Assembly: GCA_017848435.1 (NCBI GenBank)
Contig: JAFEHU010000056.1
Location: forward strand, 1-64,000
DNA from: Burkholderiaceae bacterium
GTDB lineage: Bacteria > Pseudomonadota > Gammaproteobacteria > Burkholderiales > Burkholderiaceae_C
Length of the DNA stretch: 64,000 nucleotides
Direction of reading: 5' to 3'
Shown: positions 56,253-64,000 of the stretch, piece by piece
How positions within the stretch are numbered: the first letter of the stretch is position 1
Layout: every line of letters begins with the position of its first letter
The notes under the pieces: generated by a model
The model's database searches: none
The model's input: the letters and a program-made list of their open reading frames with translations, nothing else
What the model was told of the DNA's origin: nothing
Position numbers and translations under genes: made by a program

Positions 56253-57125
56253 TCAGGTGGCCGCCGCTTTGCGGCCTTTGACATGGTCTTCCAGTTCGGA
56301 GAAGCTGGGGCGCTCGGTCGAGTACAGCACCTTGCGGCCAAACTCCAGCGCGATGGCCGGGGCATACCCTTGCACGCTGGCCAGCAACGTGGCCTTGACA
56401 CACTGCAACTCCTTGGTAGCTTCGTCGGCTTTCTGGCTGGCCAGGTTGGCCAGCGGCGACACAAAACCATAGGCCAGCAAAATGCCAAGGAAAGTGCCGA
56501 CCAGTGCACCGGCAATCATCGCGCCCAGCACGGCGGGTGAGGCGCCCACCGAGGCCATGGTTTTCACCACGCCCAGCACGGCGGCCACGATGCCAAAGGC
56601 CGGCAAACCATCACCCACCGCCTGGATCGCCCCGACGGGCACCATGGCTTCGTGGTGGTGGGTTTCGATTTCGTGGTCGATCAACGCCTCGATCTCGTGC
56701 GCATTCAGGTTGCCAGAGACCATCATCCGCAGGTAGTCGGTGATGAACTCCATCAGATGGTGGTCGGCCTGGATGTTGGGGTACTTGGCGAACAAAGGGC
56801 TCTTGTCCGGGTCGTCGATGTCCTGTTCAATGGCCATCAGGCCTTCCTTGCGTGCCTTGGACAGCACGTCGTAGAGCATGGACATCAGCTCCATGGAGCG
56901 CACCTTGGTGTATTTGGAGCCCTTGAGCAGCTTGGGCAGCGAACGGACTGTGGCCTTGATCGTCTTGGTGTTGTTGCTGACCAGAAAGGCGCCCAGCGCG
57001 GCCCCCAGAATGACGAACAGCTCATGGGGGGCTGCGTGCAGCAACACACCGAACGAGCCACCGGCCATGGCGTACCCGCCGAGCACACAGGCAAGTACAA
57101 GGATGTAGCCAACGATGACGATCAT
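56253..57125 (-). CDS. motA: Flagellar motor stator protein MotA
   Basis: It forms the proton channel with MotB. The 290 residues have four transmembrane helices: ILVLACVLGGYAMAGG, LFVILGAALGAFLV, and a pair near 175-225 (GLPAFGIVAAVLGVVKTMA, IAGALVGTFLGILLAYG). The conserved cytoplasmic loop between helices 2 and 3 has SKYTKVRSMELMSMLYDVLSKARKEG. ATG 57125 gives the family start MIVIVGYIL; the longer frame is Cys-rich leader. An AAGGAAAG site is well placed. Confidence 0.97.
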   Translation of the reverse strand: MIVIVGYILVLACVLGGYAMAGGSFGVLLHAAPHELFVILGAALGAFLVSNNTKTIKATVRSLPKLLKGSKYTKVRSMELMSMLYDVLSKARKEGLMAIEQDIDDPDKSPLFAKYPNIQADHHLMEFITDYLRMMVSGNLNAHEIEALIDHEIETHHHEAMVPVGAIQAVGDGLPAFGIVAAVLGVVKTMASVGASPAVLGAMIAGALVGTFLGILLAYGFVSPLANLASQKADEATKELQCVKATLLASVQGYAPAIALEFGRKVLYSTERPSFSELEDHVKGRKAAAT

Positions 57126-57354
57126 GGGGCGCTTTCTTTCCTTGGAGTGAGCAGCTTCAGGGCTGTGCATTTGTTTACGGCAACAGATGCACGCACTTGA
57201 TAGACCCGTGCAGACACAGGTGTTCACCGAAAAGGAAATGACCAGCCATTAGCCACTGGCCCAGGGCGTGCCGTATACAGGCTGGGACAGGAATCTGAAA
57301 TCTGTTCAGGGCGCAGATTTTTTCAACGCTGCACGCCCTTGTTTACTTTTGACC

Positions 57355-57380
57355 GTATCGGCTGGGAAATGCCATGTTCA
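57355..57380 (-). promoter_or_regulatory. Possible sigma-28 promoter of motAB-cheYZ
   Basis: On the minus strand TGAA (57380-57377), 14 bases, then GCCGATAC (57362-57355) fit a FliA site with one base less spacing than usual. It is about 230 bases before motA. The -10 is good, the -35 weak. Confidence 0.33.
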
Positions 57381-57491
57381 GGTACACCAAAAGCACGCAC
57401 GCACCACCCATTTTTCGCGGACAGAACGCCTGGCCAATGGGGTTTGAAGGTGCCGAAGGGCCCACCCGCCATGCGGTTTGAAAAGGCACCC

Positions 57492-57519
57492 TAAAGCTGC
57501 CGGGAGACCCACCCGATAA
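57492..57519 (+). promoter_or_regulatory. Sigma-28 (FliA) promoter of fliC
   Basis: TAAAG (57492-57496), 15 bases, then CCCGATAA (57512-57519); spacing is one base longer than the E. coli consensus but both elements are near perfect. It lies 96 bases before the fliC start, in a 489-base intergenic gap that otherwise shows only the leader hairpins and the possible motA promoter. Confidence 0.78.
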
Positions 57520-57546
57520 GAATGGGTACGGGCATTACCCGCAGAG

Positions 57547-57591
57547 CCGCAAGACCACTTGCGGTGTTATCACCAAGGCCTCTGATGAGGT
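57547..57591 (+). other. Structured 5' leader of fliC mRNA
   Basis: Between the promoter and the AGGGAA ribosome site, a 7-bp stem CCGCAAG/CTTGCGG with ACCA loop (57547-57564) is followed by CCTC/GAGG around TGAT (57578-57589). These should fold in the flagellin leader and may stabilise the message or modulate translation. Confidence 0.45.
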
Positions 57592-57614
57592 CTGATTTAT
57601 AGGGAACCATTGTC

Positions 57615-58748
57615 ATGCCATCAGTCATCAATACCAACCTCGCTTCGTTGAACACGCAGCGCAACCTCAACTCCTCGCAGTCGGCTCTGGCCACCTCGAT
57701 CCAGCGCCTCTCCACCGGCATGCGCGTCAACAGCGCACGAGACGATGCCGCTGGCCTGGCCATTGCAGAGCGCATGAACTCTCAGGTCCGCGGCCTGAAC
57801 GTGGCCGCCCGCAACGCCAACGACGGCGTCTCGTTGGCACAGACCGCTGAAGGCTCGCTCGGCAAGATCGGCGACATGGTTCAACGCATCCGCGAACTGG
57901 CAGTCCAGTCGTCCAACGCAACGAACAGCGCCGACGATCGCAACTCCCTGCAGTCGGAAGTCGCCCAGCTGAAAGAAGAAATCGACCGCGTGGCCACCAC
58001 CACCAACTTCAACGGCACCAAGCTGCTGGACGGCAGCTTCACATCGGCCAAGTTCCAGGTCGGCTCCAACGCCGGTGAGTCCATCACCGTGGCCAGCATC
58101 ACCAACGCCCAGCTGGCGGGCATGGGCGTGGTCAACCGCGCTTCGACCCAAAGCTCCACCGCCATCACCACATTGACGGCCACCTCGCTGGGCGACCTCA
58201 CCATCAATGGCACCGACATCGGCGTGTTGTCAGCTGCGGGCACCACCCAGGAGCGCCAGGCCCAGGTGGTTGACGCGATCAACCGCATTTCCAGCACCAC
58301 CGGCGTCGGCGCCTTCTTTGACAGCCAGAACAACGTGATCGCCCTGACGTCGGCCAGCACTATCACCCTGACCGGCGCTGCAGGTGCCTCGGTCGGCTTC
58401 GTTGCCGCAGACTCGGCCACCGCCGCTGCCAGCGCCAACATGGCGTCGCTGGACATCAGTTCCTACGGTGGTGCCCAGCTGGCGATCCAGCAAGCCGATG
58501 CCGCACAAAAGCAGATCAACACGGCCCGCGCCAGTCTGGGTGCCGTTCAGAGCCGCTTTGACAACGCGATTGCCAACATCCAGATCAATTCGGAGAACAC
58601 CACGGCCGCCCGTTCGCGCATCATGGACACCGACTTCGCGTCTGAAACCGCCAGCCTGACCCGTGCCCAGATCCTGCAGCAGGCAGGTACGGCGATGTTG
58701 TCGCAGGCCAACCAGCTGCCGCAACAAGTGCTGTCCCTGCTGCGTTGA
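57615..58748 (+). CDS. fliC: Flagellin FliC
   Basis: The filament subunit. At 377 residues it is on the short side. The conserved D0/D1 ends are clear: MPSVINTNLASLNTQRNLN, STGMRVNSARDDAAGLAIAE, and a C-terminal ending LSQANQLPQQVLSLLR. The middle (~175-290) is a modest variable domain of Thr, Ser and Ala. It has its own sigma-28 promoter and an AGGGAA site. fliD follows 25 bases later on the same strand. Confidence 0.98.
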   Translation: MPSVINTNLASLNTQRNLNSSQSALATSIQRLSTGMRVNSARDDAAGLAIAERMNSQVRGLNVAARNANDGVSLAQTAEGSLGKIGDMVQRIRELAVQSSNATNSADDRNSLQSEVAQLKEEIDRVATTTNFNGTKLLDGSFTSAKFQVGSNAGESITVASITNAQLAGMGVVNRASTQSSTAITTLTATSLGDLTINGTDIGVLSAAGTTQERQAQVVDAINRISSTTGVGAFFDSQNNVIALTSASTITLTGAAGASVGFVAADSATAAASANMASLDISSYGGAQLAIQQADAAQKQINTARASLGAVQSRFDNAIANIQINSENTTAARSRIMDTDFASETASLTRAQILQQAGTAMLSQANQLPQQVLSLLR

Positions 58749-58773
58749 GCGTTTGAACTGAGGAGTCGCCGCA

Positions 58774-60201
58774 ATGGCCACCATCACCAGCACCGGGGTC
58801 GGTAGCGGCCTCGACGTCAGCACCATCATCACGTCGCTGATGACGCTGGAGCGGCGACCCCTCACTTTGCTGCAGCAACAATCGGCCACGGTCCAAACCC
58901 AGTTGTCCGCTTTCGGTGCCCTCAAGGGACAGATCGCGGCGTTGGGCGACGTGGCCACCCGGCTCGCTGACAAGGCCAACTGGAACCCGGTTCGGGTCGA
59001 CAGCAGCGACTCGGCGAGCGTGACCGCCACCGGCTCTGCCAAGGCGGTGGCTGGCCGGCACAGCCTGGAAGTACAGCAGTTGGCCCAATCGCAGACCCTG
59101 GTCAGCGGCAACTTTGCCTCGTCCACCGCAGTGGTGGGTACCGGGACCCTGCACATACAACAAGGCAGCATCGTCGCCGGCGTGTTCACGCCGAAGGCGG
59201 GCAGCTCACCCACAACGGTCGTCATCGGTTCCGGCGCACAAACGCTCGCGGGTGTCCGTGACGCCATCAATGCCGCTGACAGCGGCCTGTCTGCCAGCAT
59301 CGTGTCGAGCGGCGGCGTTTCGAAACTGGTCCTGCGTGGGCAGGACGGCGCAGCAAGCGCCTTCGACATCAGCGTCACCGACAGCGACACCAACAACGCA
59401 GACGCCACCGGCCTGTCGGCCCTGGCCTGGACGCCCGGCGGCACCGTGGGCAACGGCCGCAACATGGCACAGACCCAGACCGCCCAGGACGCGCTTTACA
59501 AGCTGGATGGCATTGACCTGACCAGCGCCACCAACTCCCCTGCCGAGGTGCTGGAAGGCATCAGCCTGTCACTGAAGAAAGTGACCACAGCGCCCGTCAG
59601 CGTGACCATCACAGCCGACGCGGTCGCGGTTCGCAAAAACATCAACGATTTTGTCAAGGCCTACAACGACCTGAACAAGCTGGCACGCAGCCAGACCCAG
59701 GCCGACCCGTCGGGCAAGACACGGGGCCCCCTGCAGGCGGACTCGACCGCCGTGGGCGTCACCAACGCAATGCGCGAGATCCTGCGCGGTGGTGTCAGCG
59801 GGCTGTCGGGCGCCAACTCGCTGTCGGCCGCAGGCATTGAAGTCCAGCGTGACGGCTCTCTTTTGATCAAAGAAGACCGGTTTGCCGCGCTGCTGGAGTC
59901 GCCAACGCAACTGGCCGCCTTGTTTGCAAGCCCCAAAAGCAGCACCGACAGCCAGGCCCATGGCTTTGGCCTGCGCCTGAAAGACTGGGCCCAGGCCCTC
60001 ACCGGCGACACCGGCTCTCTGTCCAGCCGGACAGAAGGCCTGCAACGTCGCCAGACGGCGAACGACAAGCGTCAGACGGTGGAAGAGGACCGCATTGCCC
60101 GCACCGAGGCGCGGCTGCGCGCCCAGTACCAGCGGCTCGACACCGAGATGTCACGCCTCAAGGGCAGCCTGAGTTCGCTCGACCAGCTCAGCAGCCTCTG
60201 A
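58774..60201 (+). CDS. fliD: Flagellar filament-capping protein FliD (HAP2)
   Basis: It forms the cap that folds flagellin subunits at the tip. The 475 residues begin with the FliD N-terminal domain (STGVGSGLDVSTIITSLMTLE, ERRPLTLLQQQSATVQTQLSAFG) and end with the coiled coil (RIARTEARLRAQYQRLDTEMSRL then SLSSLDQLSSL). The central region carries the FliD_C domain (NDFVKAYNDLNKLARSQTQAD). A GGAG lies 11 bases upstream of the ATG. Expressed with fliC or from its promoter. Confidence 0.97.
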   Translation: MATITSTGVGSGLDVSTIITSLMTLERRPLTLLQQQSATVQTQLSAFGALKGQIAALGDVATRLADKANWNPVRVDSSDSASVTATGSAKAVAGRHSLEVQQLAQSQTLVSGNFASSTAVVGTGTLHIQQGSIVAGVFTPKAGSSPTTVVIGSGAQTLAGVRDAINAADSGLSASIVSSGGVSKLVLRGQDGAASAFDISVTDSDTNNADATGLSALAWTPGGTVGNGRNMAQTQTAQDALYKLDGIDLTSATNSPAEVLEGISLSLKKVTTAPVSVTITADAVAVRKNINDFVKAYNDLNKLARSQTQADPSGKTRGPLQADSTAVGVTNAMREILRGGVSGLSGANSLSAAGIEVQRDGSLLIKEDRFAALLESPTQLAALFASPKSSTDSQAHGFGLRLKDWAQALTGDTGSLSSRTEGLQRRQTANDKRQTVEEDRIARTEARLRAQYQRLDTEMSRLKGSLSSLDQLSSL

Positions 60202-60209
60202 ACCAGCCC

Positions 60210-60236
60210 TACATCGGATGCGATTGCCGTCGATAA
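60210..60236 (+). promoter_or_regulatory. Candidate sigma-28 promoter of fliST
   Basis: TACA (60210-60213), 15 bases, then GTCGATAA (60229-60236) fit TAAA-N15-GCCGATAA with one mismatch in each element. It is 31 bases before the fliS start. Confidence 0.5.
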
Positions 60237-60267
60237 GAACTGGTAACACTTGAGACAAGACAACGCC

Positions 60268-60687
60268 ATGTTTGCCACCGTCATCACCCCCATTGACCAG
60301 TACCGCCGGGTGGACACACTCACCGCAGTGTCCCAGGCCGACCCACACGGTCTGGTAACGCTGCTGTTTGACGGTGCCATCGCTGCGGTCATGCAGGCAC
60401 GGCACGCCATTGCCAGCTCAGACACCCCAACCAAGCTGACATCCATCAGCAAAGCCATGCGGATCGTGGACGAAGGCCTCAAGGCGTCACTCCAGTCAGA
60501 TACCGACAACGGCCTCGCCGCCAACCTGCACGCCCTGTACGACCACATCGTTGGCCGACTGCTGGAAGCCAATGTGCGCAACACGGAAGCTCCTCTGGAA
60601 GAGGCCAGCCAATTGCTGGCTGAACTCCGCGACGCCTGGATCGCGATTGCACCGGCGGGCGCCCCACCGACACGTCTACAAGCCTGA
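60268..60687 (+). CDS. fliS: Flagellin chaperone FliS
   Basis: It binds the FliC C-terminus before export. The 139-residue helical bundle has QYRRVDTLTAVSQADPHGLVTLLFDGA at 10-36 (in part), typical of FliS, and the AMRIVDEGLKASLQ helix. ATG 60268 was preferred to the TTG at 60250. It is followed closely by fliT. Confidence 0.95.
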   Translation: MFATVITPIDQYRRVDTLTAVSQADPHGLVTLLFDGAIAAVMQARHAIASSDTPTKLTSISKAMRIVDEGLKASLQSDTDNGLAANLHALYDHIVGRLLEANVRNTEAPLEEASQLLAELRDAWIAIAPAGAPPTRLQA

Positions 60688-60695
60688 GCCTGGCC

Positions 60696-61028
60696 ATGAC
60701 CATGAAAGACAAAACACCCTCGGCAGCACTGCTGCTCAACCATTACGCCGCGCTGGAATTTGCCAGCGAAGAAATGCTGCTGGCCGCGCATGCGGGCCAG
60801 TGGGACAACGTGACACGCCTGGAAGCAGCGTGCGCGGTGGTGATCGTCCGTTTGCGTGGCATGGGAGAAGGGGTGTCGCTGACCGAATCCCAGCAACGCC
60901 AACGGACCCGCATTCTGCAGACCATCATGGAAAACGACCTTGAAATCTGCCGCATCTGCCAGCAAGCGCCGATGCGGTTTGATGCACTGTGTCTGTCCAG
61001 CGCACCAGCAAGTACCCTGCTGCACTGA
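60696..61028 (+). CDS. fliT: Flagellar protein FliT-like
   Basis: A 110-residue helical protein 8 bases after fliS, where FliT (export chaperone for FliD; in enterics also an FlhDC antagonist) is normally found. Features are LLLNHYAALEFASEEMLLAAHAGQWDNVTRLEAAC near the N-terminus and RTRILQTIMENDLEICR. Assignment rests on position, length and helical pattern more than conserved residues. Confidence 0.8.
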   Translation: MTMKDKTPSAALLLNHYAALEFASEEMLLAAHAGQWDNVTRLEAACAVVIVRLRGMGEGVSLTESQQRQRTRILQTIMENDLEICRICQQAPMRFDALCLSSAPASTLLH

Positions 61029-61053
61029 CACCCTGCACCAGGGCCTTCACCGT

Positions 61054-61374
61054 TCACACCTGCATGTTCATGATGTCGCTGTAAGCAGACACGAGCCGGT
61101 TACGCACATGGAGCGCCGACTGAAAACCAATCTGTGCTTTTTGCATGGACACCATGGTTTGCTCCAGGCTCTGGCTGGCGGGGTCGGCCTGAAATTGGCT
61201 GGCCATGCGGCTGGCGTCGTTTTGCTGGCTGCTGACCGAACGCAAGGCCTGGTCCATGGCCCCGGCGAACGACGATTCCACCGGCTTGGTTGGCGCACGG
61301 GGCGCCGACAAGCGGTTGCCCGCCGCATCAATCAGCCGCGTGGCGACCATCGGAGATGAGGTTTTGATGTCCAT
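61054..61374 (-). CDS. fliE: Flagellar hook-basal body complex protein FliE
   Basis: It connects the MS-ring to the rod. The 106-residue protein ends with the family's C-terminal motif SLEQTMVSMQKAQIGFQSALHVRNRLVSAYSDIMNMQV (landmarks MQKA, FQ, VRNRLV and YSDIMNMQV). ATG 61374 is used; the longer open frame upstream is antisense-type sequence overlapping fliF. It is divergent from fliF, with a 143-base shared promoter region in which no clear sites were identified. Confidence 0.97.
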   Translation of the reverse strand: MDIKTSSPMVATRLIDAAGNRLSAPRAPTKPVESSFAGAMDQALRSVSSQQNDASRMASQFQADPASQSLEQTMVSMQKAQIGFQSALHVRNRLVSAYSDIMNMQV

Positions 61375-61517
61375 GGGAATGCCTGTGGTGTCTGGCCAGT
61401 ATAGGAGCCGGCTCACCGTGCTCTCGTTGGAATAGCACGGCCAAACCCCCGCATATCTGGCTTCGGGAAACCCGGGGACGGGCAGACAATGACCCGTCTC
61501 CTCTTTCACCGCCGCCC

Positions 61518-63215
61518 ATGGACACCACCCTCCCCTCCGTTGCCAACCCAGCGCGCGGAACGCTGCCACCCGCAGGACTTTTGGGCGCCCTGGGCAACCT
61601 GCCCGGTCGGGCCAAACTGATGGCGGGTCTGGCGGTTGCCCTGTTGGCGGCTGTTGCCGCAACCGCCATGTTGCGCAGTCAGCAGCCTGAATGGCGGGTG
61701 CTCTACGCCAACCTGAGCGACAAGGACGGGGGCGCGGTGATCGCCGCACTCAGCCAGCTCAACGTGCAGCACCGGTTCAGCGAAGGTGGTGGCGCCGTCA
61801 TGGTGCCCGCGTCGCAGGTGCATGAGGCGCGGCTGAAGCTGGCGTCACAGGGCTTGCCCAAAGGCGGTGCGGTCGGTTTCGAGCTGATGGAAAACCAGCG
61901 CTTTGGGGTTACACAGTTTCAGGAGCGCCTGAACTTCCAGCGTGGGCTGGAAGGCGAACTGGCCCGGTCCATCATGGCGCTGTCGGCCGTGCAGTCGGCA
62001 CGCATCCACCTCGCCCTGCCCCAGCAAACAGCCTTCCTCCGGGAACAGCAAAAACCGTCGGCGTCGGTGCTGCTCACCCTGCATGGCGGCAGAACATTGG
62101 AACGCGGGCAGATTGCCGGCATCGTTCATTTGGTGGCGTCCAGCGTGCCCGAACTCAACCCGGACACGGTCAGCGTGGTCGATCAGCATGGCAACTTGCT
62201 GTCACAGAACGCGGGCGCTGCGCCCAACGGACTGGACAGCGCACAGCTGTTACATGTTCGCCAGCTTGAGCAAGGCCTGGCCGCCCGGGTGCTGGCCATC
62301 GTCGAGCCGATTGTGGGCGTGGGCAACGTCAAAACCCAGATCGCAGCAGACATTGATTTCACCCAATCCGAGTCGACCGCCGAGATCTACACCCCCAACC
62401 AGGGCAGCGCACCGGCCGCGATCCGCAGCCAGCAACTGTCCGAGGCACCTGGGGGCGCTGGCGGTGCGGCACAGGCCAATGCAAACGCAACCGGTGTGGC
62501 CGGGGTGTTGTCCAACCAGCCACCTGCCACGGCGGCTTCCCCGGTCAATGGCCCAGCCCCGGCACTCACGGCGGGTGGCACCGCATTGGCAGCAGGTGGG
62601 GTGAAACGCGATGCCGTCACCAACTACGAAGTGGACAAAACCGTTCGGGTGGTCCGCAGCGCCACGGGCGTTGTCAAGCGGCTGAGCGCTGCGGTGGTGC
62701 TGAACCACGCGACCGTCACCGCCAGCGACGGCAAGGTCACCACCGCCGCACTGACGGCCGCACAGATCGAACAGATCACCGGCCTGGTGCGGGAAGCCAT
62801 TGGCTACAGCAAGGAGCGCGGCGACAGCCTCAGCGTGGCCAATGCGCCCTTCTCGGTCGCACCGGCGGCACCGCCAGCGGCCGAACTGCCGATGTGGCAG
62901 CGCCCGGAAATTCTGGACCTGGCGCGCAGCCTGGGTGGCTGGATTGCGCTGCCGATGCTGGCGCTGATCATCGTCCTGGGTCTTGTACGCCCAGCACTCA
63001 AGCTCGGACGCAACCCATCGCCGCTGCGCACGCTGGAAACCACAGTGCAAGACCCGCTCAGCTTGCCCTCGCCAGAGGCGAGTCCCCCGGTGGCACTGCT
63101 CGGGGGACAGCCTTCGCTGCAGCAAGCGCAGCTGGAAGACATTCGTCAACTCGCCAAACAAAACCCAGGAACGGTGGCCAACGTGGTCCGCAACTGGGTT
63201 AACCAACCCACCTGA
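61518..63215 (+). CDS. fliF: Flagellar MS-ring protein FliF
   Basis: It builds the base ring in the inner membrane. The 565 residues contain TM1 at ~34-52, the periplasmic ring-building motifs (WRVLYANLSDKDGGAVIAAL, VMVPASQVHEARLKLASQGLP, NYEVDKTVRVV), TM2 at ~470-490 (GGWIALPMLALIIVLGLVRPAL), and a C-terminal FliG-binding segment (EDIRQLAKQNPGTVANVVRNWV). The ~290-350 region is an Ala/Gly/Pro-rich loop. It is 14 bases before fliG. Confidence 0.98.
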   Translation: MDTTLPSVANPARGTLPPAGLLGALGNLPGRAKLMAGLAVALLAAVAATAMLRSQQPEWRVLYANLSDKDGGAVIAALSQLNVQHRFSEGGGAVMVPASQVHEARLKLASQGLPKGGAVGFELMENQRFGVTQFQERLNFQRGLEGELARSIMALSAVQSARIHLALPQQTAFLREQQKPSASVLLTLHGGRTLERGQIAGIVHLVASSVPELNPDTVSVVDQHGNLLSQNAGAAPNGLDSAQLLHVRQLEQGLAARVLAIVEPIVGVGNVKTQIAADIDFTQSESTAEIYTPNQGSAPAAIRSQQLSEAPGGAGGAAQANANATGVAGVLSNQPPATAASPVNGPAPALTAGGTALAAGGVKRDAVTNYEVDKTVRVVRSATGVVKRLSAAVVLNHATVTASDGKVTTAALTAAQIEQITGLVREAIGYSKERGDSLSVANAPFSVAPAAPPAAELPMWQRPEILDLARSLGGWIALPMLALIIVLGLVRPALKLGRNPSPLRTLETTVQDPLSLPSPEASPPVALLGGQPSLQQAQLEDIRQLAKQNPGTVANVVRNWVNQPT

Positions 63216-63229
63216 ACCAAGGAAGTGCC

Positions 63230-64000
63230 ATGGCAAGCGCAGTGACAGAAGAAGAAGGGTTGCATTCGAGCGCCATCCTGTTGATGGCGTTGGGTGAAGA
63301 GTGTGCGGCCGAGGTCTTCAAGCACCTGACGCCCAAGGAAGTACAACGCCTGGGCGAGCGGATGGCCCGGCTCACCACGGTGGCCGACCAGCAATTTGAC
63401 GAAGTACTGGCCCGCTTCATGGGCACAGTCCAGTCGCAACGGTCGCTGGTGGACGACAGCAACGCGTATGTCAGCAACGTGTTGAAACTGGCTCTCGGCG
63501 ACGACAAGGCCGGCCTGCTGATCGACCGCATCGTGCAAGGCCGGGATGTCAGTGGCATCGAAAGCCTCAAATGGATGGACGCCACCGCCGTGGCCGAGCT
63601 GATCCGCAACGAGCACCCGCAAATCATCGCATCCATCCTGGTGCACCTTGACCGGGACCATGCCTCCGGTGTGTTGACCTGCTTTACCGACCGCCTGCGC
63701 AACGACGTGGTGCTGCGGATTGCCACCCTCGACGGCATGCAGCCGAACGCCATGAAGGAACTGAACGATGTGCTCTCCAAGGTGCTTGCCGGTGGTGAGC
63801 GGGTGCGCAAGGCGGCACTCGGTGGTCCGAAAACGGCGGCAGAAATGCTGAACTTCCTGGGCGCCAGTGCCGAGGGCGCCGTGCTGGAATCCATCCGCGA
63901 CCTGGACGGCGACCTGGCGCAGAAAATCGAAGACCAGATGTTCACCTTTGACGACCTGCTGAAGCTCGACAACAAGGCCATTCAGCTGATGCTGCGCGAA
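63230..64000 (+). CDS. fliG: Flagellar motor switch protein FliG, 3' end outside window
   Basis: Rotor/switch subunit that contacts MotA. The frame is open from ATG 63230 to the right edge (257 residues visible; the family is ~330). A good AAGGAAG ribosome site precedes it. The N-terminal FliF-binding domain starts SAILLMALGEECAAEVFKHLTP, and the middle domain has the EHPQ motif (IRNEHPQIIASILVHL), then FDDLLKLDNKAIQLMLRE near the cut. The C-terminal charged torque helix lies beyond the window. Confidence 0.97.
   Translation, partial: MASAVTEEEGLHSSAILLMALGEECAAEVFKHLTPKEVQRLGERMARLTTVADQQFDEVLARFMGTVQSQRSLVDDSNAYVSNVLKLALGDDKAGLLIDRIVQGRDVSGIESLKWMDATAVAELIRNEHPQIIASILVHLDRDHASGVLTCFTDRLRNDVVLRIATLDGMQPNAMKELNDVLSKVLAGGERVRKAALGGPKTAAEMLNFLGASAEGAVLESIRDLDGDLAQKIEDQMFTFDDLLKLDNKAIQLMLRE

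Noticed and set aside
61375..61749. N-terminal extension of fliE to 231 residues
   Set aside because: The extension is Arg/Pro/Trp-rich and overlaps fliF on the other strand; FliE proteins are about 105 residues.

Overview
This 64 kb window reads as chromosomal DNA of a motile beta-proteobacterium, most likely a member of the Comamonadaceae (Burkholderiales). The call rests on high GC, a peritrichous/polar-type flagellar cluster in Burkholderiales order (che, flgL to flgB, flgA, flgMN, fliA, flhGFAB, cheZ-cheY-motBA, fliC-fliD-fliS-fliT, fliE, fliFG), paired cyanophycin synthetase genes, and short intergenic GCTAT...ATAGC hairpin repeats that I associate with this family. Genus cannot be fixed from the sequence alone. 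No phage, integrase, transposase or CRISPR array was seen.

Region 1 (1-7.3 kb): the 3' part of a glutathione S-transferase gene, then a complete tripartite RND efflux operon read leftward (adaptor, pump, outer-membrane factor) with a divergent TetR/AcrR-type repressor. The space between repressor and adaptor holds a palindrome closely resembling the enterobacterial AcrR operator.

Region 2 (7.3-18.2 kb): a cyanophycin-type locus. Leftward are a conserved hypothetical gene, a full cyanophycin synthetase (cphA1) and a second, shorter synthetase whose Mur-ligase P-loop has lost its lysine (CphA2-like). Rightward, divergent from them, are an ABC exporter with an extra N-terminal domain and a DUF1854 protein that overlap by ATGA. 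A small secreted protein and two tandem YkuD-like proteins with an unusual active-site motif follow. This is the least described part of the window.

Region 3 (18.2-26.3 kb): tRNA-Gly, tRNA-Cys and tRNA-Leu in the order of the E. coli glyW-cysT-leuZ operon, but with a Trp-rich PHB-depolymerase-like esterase and a small gene between Cys and Leu; then the protein quality-control block tig-clpP-clpX-lon, all leftward.

Region 4 (26.5-35.8 kb): a leftward chemotaxis operon (soluble receptor, cheY, STAS protein, cheA, PAS/poly-HAMP soluble receptor, cheW, cheR, cheD, cheB) behind a candidate sigma-28 promoter. Neither receptor has a membrane segment.

Region 5 (35.9-64 kb): the flagellar genes. Rod, ring and hook genes (flgB to flgL) run leftward; flgA, flgM and flgN run rightward; fliA with flhG-like, flhF, flhA, flhB, cheZ, cheY, motB and motA run leftward; fliC, fliD, fliS, fliT run rightward; fliE leftward; fliF and a fliG cut by the window edge run rightward. 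Sigma-28 type promoters are visible before flgM, fliC, fliS and the che operon. This fits FliA/FlgM control, with fliA and flgM both encoded here.
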